DNA of 64,000 nt. Source: Pelosinus fermentans DSM 17108. GTDB lineage: Bacteria; Bacillota; Negativicutes; DSM-13327. Positions 18,090 to 27,639 of this stretch are shown here, in pieces (positions within the stretch are counted from its first letter, which is position 1; every line of letters begins with the position of its first letter). The position numbers and the translations under genes are program-made. The stretch covers positions 810,001-874,000 of the forward strand of contig NZ_AKVN02000001.1 of the NCBI RefSeq assembly GCF_000271485.2, read 5' to 3'. A model generated the notes under the pieces. It did no database searches. It was given only the letters and a program-made list of their open reading frames with translations, and was not told the origin of the DNA.

Positions 18090-18812
18090 ATGAATATAGT
18101 ATGTGTCATTCCAGCACGGTATTCATCAACTCGGCTTCCTGGTAAGCCCTTAGCGGATATAGCTGGCAAGCCAATGATACAACATGTATATGAAAGGGCT
18201 GCTCTGGCAAAGCGCCCCCAGCGTGTGATTGTGGCAACTGACCATCCGTTAGTATTAGAAGCAGTTAAAAAATTTGGCGGTGAGGTTTTGCTGACATCTG
18301 CGGATCATCCTACGGGCACCGACCGGCTGGCCGAAGTTGCAGAGCAATGTCCCGATGTGGATTTAATTATTAATGTCCAGGGGGACGAGCCTATGATCGA
18401 GCCAGAGGTGATTGATCAATTAGCCAGCGCTTTTGATAACCAGCCTGATCTCAATATGGCTACGTTAATGACTCAAATGGATACGAGTGAGTATCAGGTT
18501 CCAGGTGCCGTAAAAGTAATCACGGATTTACAAGGCTATGCCTTATATTTCTCTCGTTCCCTGATTCCTTTTCCTCGTGTGGAAGTCGGTTTGCCAGTCT
18601 TTAAGCATATCGGGATATATGCGTATCGGCGGGAATTTCTGCTGAAATATGCAAAATTAGCTCCAACCCCTTTAGAAAAGACGGAATCATTAGAACAATT
18701 ACGAGCCCTGGAACATGGCTATCGCATAAAAGTAATCGAAACCAATTTCAAATCCATTGGCGTAGATACCCTAGAAGATTTGGAAAAAGTAAATTTGCTG
18801 TTAAAGAATTAG
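18090..18812 (+). CDS. kdsB: CMP-Kdo synthetase KdsB
   Basis: A 240-residue nucleotidyltransferase. I-P-A-R-Y-S-S-T-R-L-P-G-K-P-L at the N-terminus, N-V-Q-G-D-E-P (metal-binding Asp) and the C-terminal K-T-E-S-L-E-Q-L-R match KdsB. It activates Kdo with CTP for WaaA. AGGGAGG lies 7-8 nt upstream. It forms a Kdo block with kdsA, kdsD and kdsC. Confidence 0.96.
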   Translation: MNIVCVIPARYSSTRLPGKPLADIAGKPMIQHVYERAALAKRPQRVIVATDHPLVLEAVKKFGGEVLLTSADHPTGTDRLAEVAEQCPDVDLIINVQGDEPMIEPEVIDQLASAFDNQPDLNMATLMTQMDTSEYQVPGAVKVITDLQGYALYFSRSLIPFPRVEVGLPVFKHIGIYAYRREFLLKYAKLAPTPLEKTESLEQLRALEHGYRIKVIETNFKSIGVDTLEDLEKVNLLLKN

Positions 18813-18852
18813 AATTGTGGGGTAACCGAAAATTATAACCTGAGAAAAAAAC

Positions 18853-18935
18853 GCTGAACCGCGAAGGCACGAAGAAATGCAAAGGACACGAAGAGGTATT
18901 ATATATCCCGTTTCTTCGCATCTTCGCGTTTCAAT
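18853..18935. repeat. CGAAG-type repeat, copy 7
   Basis: Left arm CTGAACCGCGAAGGCACGAAG and right arm TTCTTCGCATCTTCGCGTTTCA; one of the shorter intact copies, between kdsB and kdsA. Confidence 0.85.
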
Positions 18936-18991
18936 ATTTTTTGATTTGTATTTCAAATTTGTTAATTAACATTAAGCAGGAGGTTTTTTCT

Positions 18992-19816
18992 ATGAATACA
19001 GTTAATATTGGTTCTATTACAGTGGGGGCAAAAAATCCTATTGCTTTGATTGCCGGGCCTTGCGTGATTGAAGGAGTAGAGCGTACGCTAAAAATTGGTA
19101 AGGCGATCAAAGAAATCACGGATAGACTGGGTATTCCATATATCTTTAAAGCATCCTTTGATAAAGCCAATCGCTCCTCTTATTCCTCTTTTCGCGGGCC
19201 AGGTCTTACAGAAGGCTTAGCAATACTGAGCCACATCAAAAAAGAGCTGGGTGTTCCTGTCGTAAGTGATATTCATTCCAGTGAGCAAGTAAATCCTGCT
19301 GCAGAAGTATTGGATATCTTACAAATTCCAGCTTTCTTATGCCGTCAGACGGATTTACTAAATGATGCTGCAAAGACAGGGAAAGTCATTAATGTGAAAA
19401 AAGGGCAATTCTTAGCACCAAACGATATGAAAAATGTAGTTGCCAAAATTCGCGAGGCAGGCAATGAGAATATTCTTCTTACAGAGCGAGGTGCAAGCTT
19501 CGGCTATAATAACCTGGTTGCCGATATGCGCTCCTTGCCCATTATGCGTTCCTTTGGTTATCCGATTGTTTTTGATGCGACTCATAGTGTACAATTACCT
19601 GGAGGGGCAGGTACGACTTCAAGCGGACAGAGGGAATTTGTACCCTATCTGACTCGGGCAGCTGTAGCAGTAGGGGTTGATGTTTTATTTATGGAAGTTC
19701 ATGATAATCCCGCCGAGGCGTTATCCGATGGACCTAACATGCTATATATTGAGCAACTAGAAGACTTGCTCAAAGATGTCCAAGCTCTCGACAATGTAGT
19801 CAGAAAACATAAGTAA
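18992..19816 (+). CDS. kdsA: Kdo-8-phosphate synthase KdsA
   Basis: 274 residues. [21 protein letters not shown] and [12 protein letters not shown] are the conserved KdsA blocks. It condenses arabinose 5-phosphate with phosphoenolpyruvate. The Cys in A-G-P-C is the metal-binding type residue, but the class (metal-dependent or not) also depends on other positions and is not assigned here. ATG 18992 with GGAGG upstream is chosen over the in-frame ATG at 18941, which lies before the ribosome site. Confidence 0.96.
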   Translation: MNTVNIGSITVGAKNPIALIAGPCVIEGVERTLKIGKAIKEITDRLGIPYIFKASFDKANRSSYSSFRGPGLTEGLAILSHIKKELGVPVVSDIHSSEQVNPAAEVLDILQIPAFLCRQTDLLNDAAKTGKVINVKKGQFLAPNDMKNVVAKIREAGNENILLTERGASFGYNNLVADMRSLPIMRSFGYPIVFDATHSVQLPGGAGTTSSGQREFVPYLTRAAVAVGVDVLFMEVHDNPAEALSDGPNMLYIEQLEDLLKDVQALDNVVRKHK

Positions 19817-19855
19817 TTAAAACTTGATCTAAGTGTGTTAGCTTTATAACAAAAA

Positions 19856-19937
19856 TGAACCACAAAGACACAATGCCGCTATCGCAGCACACAAAGGGAA
19901 GTAACCCTTAGTGTCCTTTGTGCCTTTGTGGTTCACT
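19856..19937. repeat. CACAAAG-type repeat, copy 8
   Basis: Same architecture as the CGAAG copies but with CGCGAAG replaced by CACAAAG: TGAACCACAAAGACACAATG at the left, inner CCGCTATCGCAG hairpin, and CCTTTGTGCCTTTGTGGTTC at the right. It shows that the frame is kept while the repeated heptamer changes. Confidence 0.85.
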
Positions 19938-19960
19938 AATTTTATTAGGGAGGCATTACC

Positions 19961-20929
19961 ATGATTATTGAACAAGCAAAAGAAGTATTGGCAATTGAGG
20001 CTGCAGCGATTGAGAGTCTGATTCCTCGAATCAATGGTCAATTTACAGCAGCGGTGACAATGATTTTAGAATGTTCAGGAAGAGTGATTGTTACGGGTAT
20101 GGGAAAATCCGGTCATATTGGCAGAAAGATTGCTGCAACCTTTGCCAGTACAGGAACCCCTGCTTACTTTCTTCATCCTGCAGAAGGAATTCATGGAGAT
20201 TTAGGGATGGTCACACCAAACGATATTGTACTGGCTTTATCAAATAGTGGTGAAACTGCAGAAGTAGTCAGCATCTTTCCTGCCATTAAGCGAATCGGTG
20301 CCAGGATTATTGTCATGTGTGGCTGCGAAGATTCTACAATGGGGAAAAATGCAGATGTTTTCTTAGATACAGCTGTGGAAAGAGAAGCGTGTCCATTAGG
20401 GCTAGCGCCAACAGCCAGTGCCATTGCAACATTGGCTATGGGGGATGCCTTGGCTATCGCTTTATTATCGGAACGTAAATTTACTCCAGAAGACTTTGCG
20501 GTCTTTCATCCAGGAGGTTCATTAGGCCGTAAATTACTCTTAACAGTGGAAAATGTAATGCATGCAGGAGAAGACAATCCTGTTGTTACTCTGGATAAAA
20601 CAGTGAAGGAAGCCTTGTTTGTTATTACCGGCAAGGGGCTTGGTGCGACCAATGTTGTAGATCAGCAAGGTCATTTAGTGGGAATTATTACCGATGGGGA
20701 TATTCGCAGAGGATTGGAACATGGTCACGAATTCTTGGATAAAAAGGTAGATAGTATCATGACTAAAAATCCTCGTACCATTACAGCCAATAAGTTAGCG
20801 GCTCAAGCTCTTTCTGTTATGGAAAAAAATCATCCTCGTCCCATTACGGTGCTGCCAGTGGTGGATGAAGATAATAAAACGATTGGTATTATTCACCTTA
20901 CTGACTTATTACGTCAAGGAGTGGTATAA
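19961..20929 (+). CDS. kdsD: Arabinose-5-phosphate isomerase KdsD (KpsF/GutQ family)
   Basis: 322 residues: an SIS sugar isomerase domain (about 35-170, with G-M-G-K-S-G-H-I-G-R and S-N-S-G-E-T) and two C-terminal CBS domains (about 205-320). It supplies arabinose 5-phosphate to KdsA. The stop overlaps the kdsC start by one base (TAATG). Confidence 0.94.
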   Translation: MIIEQAKEVLAIEAAAIESLIPRINGQFTAAVTMILECSGRVIVTGMGKSGHIGRKIAATFASTGTPAYFLHPAEGIHGDLGMVTPNDIVLALSNSGETAEVVSIFPAIKRIGARIIVMCGCEDSTMGKNADVFLDTAVEREACPLGLAPTASAIATLAMGDALAIALLSERKFTPEDFAVFHPGGSLGRKLLLTVENVMHAGEDNPVVTLDKTVKEALFVITGKGLGATNVVDQQGHLVGIITDGDIRRGLEHGHEFLDKKVDSIMTKNPRTITANKLAAQALSVMEKNHPRPITVLPVVDEDNKTIGIIHLTDLLRQGVV

Positions 20930-21474
20930 TGGGTATAGAAGCCCGTGCTAAAAATACTAAGCTTCTGGTGCTAGACGTAGATGGTGTACTGACAGATGGA
21001 CATATTATCTTTGGCAGGGATGGCGAATTGATGAAGAATTTTCATTCTCATGATGGATTAGGCATTGCACTTGCACATCAAGCAGGCATGAAAACGGCTA
21101 TCATCACGGGACGAGAAAGTCAAATCGTTCATTTGCGCAGCATTGAACTAAAAATTATGGATGTACACCAGGGAGCTAGGGATAAGGTAGAAGCGCTTTC
21201 TGTTTTGCTAACTAAATATAGCTTGCGCTCGGAGGAAGTAGCCTATGTAGGAGATGATTTGCTGGATCTGTCCATCATGAGACAAGTTGGCTTAGCCTGC
21301 GCAGTAGCCAATGCTGTACCGGAAGTCAAACAGCATGCTCACTTCATAACCACTAAGCAAGGCGGCCAAGGAGCCGTGAGAGAAGTGGTGGAATTCATTC
21401 TAAAAACCCAAGGCAAATGGGACGACATCATCAACACCTACTTGCAAGGCGGCAGAATAGAAACCAAACAATAG
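20929..21474 (+). CDS. kdsC: Kdo-8-phosphate phosphatase KdsC
   Basis: 181 residues of the HAD family. L-D-V-D-G-V-L-T-D-G (nucleophile Asp) near the N-terminus, I-I-T-G-R-E and Y-V-G-D-D-L-L-D are typical of KdsC. It removes the phosphate from Kdo 8-phosphate. With kdsD, kdsA and kdsB it completes CMP-Kdo synthesis. Confidence 0.94.
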   Translation: MGIEARAKNTKLLVLDVDGVLTDGHIIFGRDGELMKNFHSHDGLGIALAHQAGMKTAIITGRESQIVHLRSIELKIMDVHQGARDKVEALSVLLTKYSLRSEEVAYVGDDLLDLSIMRQVGLACAVANAVPEVKQHAHFITTKQGGQGAVREVVEFILKTQGKWDDIINTYLQGGRIETKQ

Positions 21475-21488
21475 ATGGATACCTAGTT

Positions 21489-21660
21489 AAAGCCCGGAAA
21501 CGCGAAGTTGCGAAGAGATATGAAGAACACGAAGTCGTGTTTATGAGATCCCTTTGCGTGCTTCGTTTCCGCGTAAGCGGCTTTGCGTCTTCGCGGTTCA
21601 AAATGCGTTATTCTTTACCCTATCTTTTCTCGGTGTTCTCTGCGTCTCTGTGGTTCGATT
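21489..21660. repeat. CGAAG-type repeat, copy 9, with CTCTGCGTCTC remnant
   Basis: Left arm CCGGAAACGCGAAGTTGCGAAG, inner CCGCGTAAGCGG, right arm TTGCGTCTTCGCGGTTCAAA, then a second short right arm TCTCTGCGTCTCTGTGGTTC at about 21636-21657. Confidence 0.85.
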
Positions 21661-21672
21661 ATATTTTTCTAT

Positions 21673-21720
21673 AAATTCCCCTCTATGAGAGGGGTGCCCG
21701 TAGGGCGGGGTGTATTCATC
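21673..21720. repeat. CCCCTC/GAGGGG repeat (second intergenic family), copy A
   Basis: AATTCCCCTCTATGAGAGGG followed by GTGCCCGTAGGGCGGGGTGT: two adjacent hairpins. A second copy at 30711-30757 keeps both hairpins with base changes on both sides of a stem (CCCGTAGGGC versus GCCTGAAAGGC). Confidence 0.75.
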
Positions 21721-21741
21721 CCCTACGAAAGGAGGTCGCCA

Positions 21742-22674
21742 ATGTCTAACGCTTGGCAGTACTATTTACTAAAAGTATTGAGTTTTTTAATCTGTTTATT
21801 ACCGTATAAAGGTGTTTTATGGCTAGGGAAGATTCTGGGCAAACTATATTATCGTATTGCTGCACGGCAGAGGCGGCGAGCTTTACTGCAGATACAAGAT
21901 TCGCTGGGAATTTCCTTAGATGATGCTCAAAAGCATATTGACAGCTTGTTTGTTAAATTGGGGCAAACCTTTGTAGAGATGCTGTATATGCCTGCTCTCA
22001 CGTTAGAAAATTTGCATCAATATATTACGATAGAAAATCGTCATTTTCTTGCTGAAGCAGTAGAGCAAGGACGAGGTGTGGTTCTGCTTACGGCTCATGT
22101 GGGAAATTGGGAATGGCTGGGAGCTTGTTTGGCAATGGATGGTTTTCCACTGGCGGCTGTGATTAAGCGTCAGCCCAATGACCAGCATACCAGGATTTTA
22201 AATGAATACCGTGAAATGGCGGGGATTGAAATTTTTGCCCGGGGTACTACCGAATTAGTCAGTGCGGCTAGAGCCCTGAAAAAAGGTAAAATTCTTGGAT
22301 TCTTAGCAGATCAGGATGCAGGTACTACGGGATTATTCATTGAATTTCTAGGTAAAATGTCTTCTACTCCAATCGGACCGACAGTATTTGCTAAAAAATT
22401 TAAGGCTCCCGTTGTACCGGTTTTTATGGTTCGTAAACCCGAAGGCGGTCATCGAGTTATCATTCATGAACCGTTTTATTATGAAGATACAGGTAATGAA
22501 GTAGAAGATAACTATAAAATTACAGTTAAGATGACGAAGATTATTGAAAATACCATTCGAGAATATCCTGATGAATGGCTATGGTTTCAAAAACGCTGGA
22601 ATACAGCTTATTCTGAGACTGATGTGAAGTATGAGCAAAGTATATCCCCGGAAAGGATCGGTAAGCAGGCATGA
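21742..22674 (+). CDS. Lipid A late acyltransferase, LpxL (HtrB) family, copy 2
   Basis: 310 residues. An N-terminal hydrophobic helix (about 5-25), the catalytic T-A-H-V-G-N-W-E motif (about 115), L-A-D-Q-D-A-G, and the C-terminal W-L-W-F-Q-K-R-W. The start ATG 21742 is preceded by AAAGGAGG; the longer in-frame start at 21583 lies inside a repeat element and would add a spurious 53-residue leader. Together with the enzyme at 4504 it gives two late acyltransferases. The gene overlaps lptC by four bases. Confidence 0.9.
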   Translation: MSNAWQYYLLKVLSFLICLLPYKGVLWLGKILGKLYYRIAARQRRRALLQIQDSLGISLDDAQKHIDSLFVKLGQTFVEMLYMPALTLENLHQYITIENRHFLAEAVEQGRGVVLLTAHVGNWEWLGACLAMDGFPLAAVIKRQPNDQHTRILNEYREMAGIEIFARGTTELVSAARALKKGKILGFLADQDAGTTGLFIEFLGKMSSTPIGPTVFAKKFKAPVVPVFMVRKPEGGHRVIIHEPFYYEDTGNEVEDNYKITVKMTKIIENTIREYPDEWLWFQKRWNTAYSETDVKYEQSISPERIGKQA

Positions 22675-23225
22675 AAAAGAAAGCAGGAATGATTCTTGCC
22701 TGTATCATAATAGCAGCAAGTGGTTTGTATTACTTTTTAAAAGATGAACCTCTTGCTCAAACTCCTCTGGAGCAGCCAAAGGATCAGCAGACCTCGAAAC
22801 TCGCTTATGTGGGAAATTCGATTGTGGAACAAAAGGATGGAAAACCCCTGTGGGAGCTAAAGGCTGAGCTCATTGAAATTGATGTGGATACAAAAAATGT
22901 ACAACTAAAAAACCTGGTAGGAACCTTTTATCAGGAAAAAGGCGGTAAAATTGAAATCACAGCCCCAGAGGCATTTTTGGACAGTAAAACCAAGGACATT
23001 ACCATGTCTGTAAAAGTGCAGGCGACAGCAAGTGACGGTACAACGTTTACAGCCAATGAGGCTCGTTGGTCGAGTACAGAACAAAAAGTATATGGTTCTG
23101 GTAATGTCATTCTTACGAAAGATGATACGGTGCTTACAGGGGATAAAATAGAGAGTGATTCCAATATGGAGAAAATAAAAGTGTTTGGCAATGCTAAGGT
23201 AGTAAAAGGAGGAGTGTCCAGATGA
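22671..23225 (+). CDS. lptC: LPS export protein LptC
   Basis: 184 residues with a single N-terminal membrane helix (about 5-22) and a beta-jellyroll region. The pattern G-K-P-L-W-E-L-K-A, then T-A-P-E-A-F-L-D-S-K-T-K-D-I and V-Y-G-S-G-N-V-I-L, is typical of LptC/DUF1239 proteins. It bridges the LptBFG transporter and LptA. It overlaps both neighbours by four bases (ATGA), indicating tight co-translation. Confidence 0.88.
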   Translation: MKKKAGMILACIIIAASGLYYFLKDEPLAQTPLEQPKDQQTSKLAYVGNSIVEQKDGKPLWELKAELIEIDVDTKNVQLKNLVGTFYQEKGGKIEITAPEAFLDSKTKDITMSVKVQATASDGTTFTANEARWSSTEQKVYGSGNVILTKDDTVLTGDKIESDSNMEKIKVFGNAKVVKGGVSR

Positions 23226-23935
23226 AGTCTAAAATAGTGCATATAACTCTTGGTTTTGTACTCTCCCTTAGCATAATTTCCTACAGTTATGCGGCTTCTA
23301 ACAAACCCGTAGAGTTGGCTGCTGATACCATCGAATATGATTCAGTAAAAGGTGTTATGACAGCCCAAGGCAATGTCCGCATGGTGCAGGAAAATGCTGT
23401 CATGACGGGTACTAATGCAGAATATAACAGCAAAACCAAAGAAGCTCATGTATATGGCGGCGTCCAGGTTGTGCAAGAAGATGCCACTTTGTTAGCCGAA
23501 GAAGTGAGATCCTATGATAATAATCACATCATTGCCAGCGGTAGCCCAATATTAACGAAAGGGAGCAGTCAATTGGAGGGGCCTCAAATTGATTATTACT
23601 CAGATAAGCAGTATGCTATTGTTAATGGCTGGGCACGTTTGCAAACAGAAGACAGCATCCTGACAGCCAACCAAATCGAATCCTTCTTTAGTGAAGATCG
23701 TGCCGTGGCTCAGGGAAACGTACACATTGTCAGTGACGTACGTAAGTTAGATGCTGTATCGGATCATGCCGTATATTATGGCAGTAAAGAGCAGCAGGGC
23801 AAAACGGTCTTAACAGGTAATGCCAGAGCAGTACAAGAGGGTAATGTACTGACTGGAAACACCTTAACCCTATACATGGACAATAAAGTCATAGACGTCC
23901 AAGGCCGCAGCAAGCTAGTCATAACTCCTCAGTAA
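23222..23935 (+). CDS. lptA: LPS transport protein LptA (OstA-like)
   Basis: 237 residues with a signal peptide (to about residue 24, S-Y-A-A) and repeated OstA/LptA units: A-A-D-T-I-E-Y-D-S-V-K-G-V-M-T-A-Q-G-N-V, then two more such units to the C-terminus. It is longer than E. coli LptA (185), which could help span the periplasm, although oligomers also do this. It lies between lptC and lptB. Confidence 0.88.
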   Translation: MKSKIVHITLGFVLSLSIISYSYAASNKPVELAADTIEYDSVKGVMTAQGNVRMVQENAVMTGTNAEYNSKTKEAHVYGGVQVVQEDATLLAEEVRSYDNNHIIASGSPILTKGSSQLEGPQIDYYSDKQYAIVNGWARLQTEDSILTANQIESFFSEDRAVAQGNVHIVSDVRKLDAVSDHAVYYGSKEQQGKTVLTGNARAVQEGNVLTGNTLTLYMDNKVIDVQGRSKLVITPQ

Positions 23936-23966
23936 AGTGTATAAGTCTATAGACTTATGAAAAAGC

Positions 23967-24126
23967 GATCTAAACGCGAAGGGCGCGAAGAAATGCAAAG
24001 AACACGAAGGATTATTATGGATAATGACTATTTCATATTCTGTCCGGTCTTCGAATCTTCGCGCCTTCGCGGTTCAAAATGTTTTATCTTTATTCTATCT
24101 TTTCTCTGCGTCTCTGCGGTTCAAAC
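23967..24126. repeat. CGAAG-type repeat, copy 10, with CTCTGCGTCTCTGCGG remnant
   Basis: Left arm TCTAAACGCGAAGGGCGCGAAG and right arm CTTCGCGCCTTCGCGGTTCA, followed by TATCTTTTCTCTGCGTCTCT and GCGGTTCAAA. The last piece recurs at 21617, 39865 and 52170. Confidence 0.85.
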
Positions 24127-24174
24127 CAATATATCTCTCAAGAAGTATCTTAGCTTTATGCAAGGAGTTTTCAT

Positions 24175-24897
24175 ATGTATATTGAAACATTTAACTTAGT
24201 AAAAACCTATAAAGATCGCAATGTGGTAGATGGTGTCAGTCTTAGAGTCAATCAGGGCGAGGTTGTTGGTTTATTAGGACCAAATGGTGCTGGTAAAACC
24301 ACTACATTTTATATGATTGTTGGTTTAGAGCGCCCCAATGATGGTATGATTGTCATTAATGATCAAGATGTAACTGATATGCCCATGTACCGTCGTTCGA
24401 ACTTTGGTGTAGGATATCTCCCTCAAGAAGCATCTGTATTTCGTAAACTTACAGTAGAAGATAATATTATGGCAATACTAGAAACGACTAAACTTACTGC
24501 TTCTGAGCGTAAGGAAAAAGCAGTAAGTTTGCTAGATGAATTTAATATTAATCATGTTGCAAAACGAAAGGGCTCCCAGCTATCTGGAGGAGAGCGTCGC
24601 CGTGTGGAGATTGCTCGCTGCTTGACTACGGATCCAGCCTTCATCTTACTAGATGAACCTTTTGCTGGGGTTGACCCCATCGCTGTAGCCGATATCCAGC
24701 AGATTATCGGATATTTAAAACAACGGGGAATTGGTGTGCTTATTACGGATCACAATGTGCGGGAAACATTAAGCATTGTCGATCGTGCATATATTTTAAA
24801 CGAGGGACAGATTTTGATTCACGGTGATGCCATAACCATTGCAAACAGTGAAATTGCTAGGAAATTCTACCTTGGAGAGAATTTCAGCTTAAAATAG
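24175..24897 (+). CDS. lptB: LPS export ATPase LptB
   Basis: 240 residues. Walker [21 protein letters not shown] (LptB-type Q-loop region), signature L-S-G-G-E-R-R-R, Walker [13 protein letters not shown], and D-H-N-V-R-E-T-L with the switch His. It powers extraction of LPS from the inner membrane with LptF/G encoded 14 nt downstream. CAAGGAG precedes the ATG. Confidence 0.95.
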   Translation: MYIETFNLVKTYKDRNVVDGVSLRVNQGEVVGLLGPNGAGKTTTFYMIVGLERPNDGMIVINDQDVTDMPMYRRSNFGVGYLPQEASVFRKLTVEDNIMAILETTKLTASERKEKAVSLLDEFNINHVAKRKGSQLSGGERRRVEIARCLTTDPAFILLDEPFAGVDPIAVADIQQIIGYLKQRGIGVLITDHNVRETLSIVDRAYILNEGQILIHGDAITIANSEIARKFYLGENFSLK

Positions 24898-24910
24898 TAG
24901 GGAGAATTGT

Positions 24911-25999
24911 ATGCGTATACTTGATAAATATATAATCAAAGAACTACTAGGTCCTTTTATATTTGGTATTGCTTCTTTTTCTAGTGTTTTTATTGGCACA
25001 AGTACTTTGATGAAAATTGCCCAATATGTAACTCAATACGGAGCATCCTTGAATTCGGTAGTCAAATTATTCATTTATAGCCTGCCAGCGATTGTTGTTT
25101 TAACTTTTCCCATGTCGATGCTGCTGGCAGCATTGCTAGCTTTTGGCCGATTATCTGGTTCTAGTGAAATCACCGCGATGCGTTCCGGGGGTATTAGCTT
25201 TTATCGTTTATCCGCTCCTGTGTTTGTTATCGCCTTTTTTGTCAGTATCTTTGCTGTCTTTTTCTCTGAAATGGTAGTTCCTCAATCCAATTCAGCTTAT
25301 AATTATGTAGTGCGCTATGAAATTCAAAAAAATACGGCACCCAAGTCCCAGGAACATATTATTATTAAAGATGTCAAAGGCGATATATTAGAAAGACTAA
25401 CTTACGCTCGTAAATTTGAAGAAGAGACCAATACCATGTATGCGGTATCGATGCAGGAGTTTGATAATGGCACTTTAGTACGGGTAGAAAATGCAGAAAA
25501 AGCCGTGTGGCAGGATAATCGCTGGATCATGATCAATGGGGTCATACATGATTTGACGGCGGAGGGAAACCTTGAGCGTACCATGCACTTTGAACAGCAG
25601 ATTATGCCAATGGCAAAAGCGCCAACTGCCATTTCTCGGGAACAGAAAAAACCAGATGAAATGACAATTAAAGAATTAAAGCAGCATATTAAAATATTAG
25701 AAAGAGAATATGTCAACGCAAAAAAATACGAGATGGAATTGCAGCAGCGATTGGCGATTCCCGTAGCCAGTTTTGTTTTTGCATTGATTGGCACACCATT
25801 GGGGTTGCAGCCTAACCGCTCAAGTTCCTCCATAGGTCTTGGAATTAGTATTATTATCATCTTTGTATATTATGCGATTATGACAGTTTTCACAGCATTA
25901 GGACAAGGCGGTGCCCTTCCTGTGGTTCTCGCTGCCTGGATACCCAACATCGTCGGCATCATCGCCGGTGCTCTCCTGGTACGCAAAGCCTCACGATAG
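24911..25999 (+). CDS. LptF/LptG-family LPS export permease
   Basis: 362 residues of the YjgP/YjgQ family. M-R-I-L-D-K-Y-I-I-K-E-L-L-G-P-F at the N-terminus, three transmembrane segments before a periplasmic jellyroll (about 125-265), and three more at the C-terminus. Only one such gene follows lptB here; E. coli needs both LptF and LptG. Either the partner is elsewhere or this protein works as a homodimer. Confidence 0.9.
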   Translation: MRILDKYIIKELLGPFIFGIASFSSVFIGTSTLMKIAQYVTQYGASLNSVVKLFIYSLPAIVVLTFPMSMLLAALLAFGRLSGSSEITAMRSGGISFYRLSAPVFVIAFFVSIFAVFFSEMVVPQSNSAYNYVVRYEIQKNTAPKSQEHIIIKDVKGDILERLTYARKFEEETNTMYAVSMQEFDNGTLVRVENAEKAVWQDNRWIMINGVIHDLTAEGNLERTMHFEQQIMPMAKAPTAISREQKKPDEMTIKELKQHIKILEREYVNAKKYEMELQQRLAIPVASFVFALIGTPLGLQPNRSSSSIGLGISIIIIFVYYAIMTVFTALGQGGALPVVLAAWIPNIVGIIAGALLVRKASR

Positions 26000-26005
26000 G
26001 AGGGT

Positions 26006-26132
26006 TGAACGAACCGCAGAGACGCAGAGAACACAGACCCAATTCCTCCGCGCCTTCTGTACCTCTGTGGTTCAAAACCCCTTCGTGCTCTTCACCCTTC
26101 TTGGCACTTCGCATCTTCGCGTTTCAGAACAG
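26006..26132. repeat. CGCAGAG-type repeat, copy 11
   Basis: Left arm GAACCGCAGAGACGCAGAGA uses the CAGAG heptamer. The element then carries both an ACCTCTGTGGTTCAAAA right arm and a second CGAAG-type right arm (CTTCGCATCTTCGCGTTTCA), so it is a chimera of two subtypes. Confidence 0.8.
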
Positions 26133-26168
26133 TTTTTCTCAGTAGAATAGAAAGGAGGTACACACATC

Positions 26169-27401
26169 ATGTATGGTTTTACACTCATTGCCGTTTTAGC
26201 CATTACAGGCGGAGCGATTGCCTATATTGGTGATAAATTGGGTACAAAAGTTGGCAAGAAGAAATTGAGTATTTTTGGTCTGCGCCCCAAGCATACCTCT
26301 ATTGTCGTTACAATTATTACCGGCATTCTGATTACTGGCTCCACTATTGGTGTATTATCATTAGTATCCAAGGATGTGCGTACCGCTCTTTTTGGTATGG
26401 AAGCTTTAGCCCAAAAGCTGTCTACTTTATCCCAGGAAGTAGCCAGTAAAAATATTGAATTGGATACCAGTCGTGTTGCCCTTGAATCTAAGAATGCAGA
26501 ATATGCCGCTCTGACTCTGAAAGTAAAAGATACGGCAGAGCGTTTGCGGGCTATTAGCAGTGAGCTGGCAGAGGTAATTGCCCAGCGTGACCGTACTGCA
26601 TTGGAATTAGAGCAAGCAAAAGGAGATTTAGACACTTCTAAGCAAGCCTTAACGACCTTGCAGGAGACCAAAAATCAGCTGGATCTGCGTGTACAATCAC
26701 TGAACCAGTCCAAGGTTACCTTGGAAAAGGACGTGGATCGCTTAAATCAATTAACAACCAAGCTAGGGGAAGGCATTCAGGTTGTGCGGGAAGGTTCTAT
26801 TATCTATCGGGCAGGTGAAATTCTATCTACCTTTACCCTTCCTGGTGGTGAAAGTAAAGCGGATACCGAATTAGCGTTAAAAGAAGCCATTTTCACAACC
26901 AACCAAGGTATTATTGAGAAATTGGGGATTGAAAATAAAAACCTGGGAGTCTTATGGATTGCCCAGGAAGAGTTTGATAAAGTTGTAGCTGCCTTAGAGA
27001 AACACCCAGAAGATGTGATTGTCCGTATCTCAGCAGGGGGCAATACGGTATATGGTGAACCTGTTATTGGTCAATTTGGGCTTTTCCCAAATCGACTGAT
27101 TTATGCCCAGGAGGAGACCATTTACATGTCTATTATCGAAAGCGGCTCTAAAGAGGAGCATCCAGAGCAAAGTGTTATGGCTTTTTTACAAAAAGTGAAT
27201 GCCTCAGCAGTCGAAAAAGGGATATTGCCAGATCCCATTCAAGGGACAGTGGGTGCCATCAATGGTGCAGATTTTTATGATGCGGTCAACAAAGTAAAAC
27301 GGTATAGCGGTAAAGTAATGATTACGGCAACAGCTAAAAATGATATATATACAGCTGGTCCTTTAAAGATTGAACTGCATGTTCAAGAAGTCTCTAAGTA
27401 A
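26169..27401 (+). CDS. DUF3084 family membrane protein
   Basis: 410 residues. Two N-terminal transmembrane helices (about 2-20 and 44-66) separated by K-K-K-L-S-I-F-G-L-R-P-K-H-T, the recognisable start of DUF3084. A long coiled coil (about 85-200) and a mixed alpha/beta C-terminal domain follow. The family is common in cyanobacteria and diderm Firmicutes and has no firm function. Its fixed place after lptB-lptF/G suggests a role in envelope assembly (inference). AAAGGAGG lies 9 nt upstream. A terminator follows, so this ends the LPS transport unit. Confidence 0.85.
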   Translation: MYGFTLIAVLAITGGAIAYIGDKLGTKVGKKKLSIFGLRPKHTSIVVTIITGILITGSTIGVLSLVSKDVRTALFGMEALAQKLSTLSQEVASKNIELDTSRVALESKNAEYAALTLKVKDTAERLRAISSELAEVIAQRDRTALELEQAKGDLDTSKQALTTLQETKNQLDLRVQSLNQSKVTLEKDVDRLNQLTTKLGEGIQVVREGSIIYRAGEILSTFTLPGGESKADTELALKEAIFTTNQGIIEKLGIENKNLGVLWIAQEEFDKVVAALEKHPEDVIVRISAGGNTVYGEPVIGQFGLFPNRLIYAQEETIYMSIIESGSKEEHPEQSVMAFLQKVNASAVEKGILPDPIQGTVGAINGADFYDAVNKVKRYSGKVMITATAKNDIYTAGPLKIELHVQEVSK

Positions 27402-27431
27402 GGCCGGAGCGATTTTACAGAAAGTACCAGC

Positions 27432-27471
27432 GGAGAATCCTGCTTTAAAAGCAGGATTCTTTTTTCTTTTG
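27432..27471 (+). terminator. Intrinsic terminator after the DUF3084 gene
   Basis: GAATCCTGCTTTAAAAGCAG followed by GATTCTTTTTTC: a stable stem with a small loop and a T tract. It closes the lpx-kds-lpt gene block. Confidence 0.9.
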
Positions 27472-27526
27472 GCGAAATAGATAGTTATAAAGTTTATGTA
27501 AACAAAATATATTTTTTTATCATTCA

Positions 27527-27542
27527 ATGACTAAATAGTCAT
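27527..27542. promoter_or_regulatory. Inverted repeat, possible operator upstream of porin 1
   Basis: ATGACTAAATAGTCAT is a perfect 6-4-6 palindrome. The same TGACT-N4-AGTCA core overlaps the -35 box of porin 5 (34528-34543), which suggests a shared regulator. Confidence 0.4.
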
Positions 27543-27639
27543 GCGTTGTAGATAAAGGAAATTACCAATATTTACACATGGGTATTAAGCAGGAATAAAA
27601 AAAGATATATAGAATTATGTAAACTAGAACCTGTAAAAA

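Noticed and set aside
25402-25860. 152-residue - strand frame inside the LptF/G gene
   Set aside because: Shadow frame fully inside a well supported + strand gene; the neighbouring gene order leaves no room for a separate transcript.
26222-26671. 149-residue - strand frame inside the DUF3084 gene
   Set aside because: Shadow of the coiled-coil coding region; no signal or motif.
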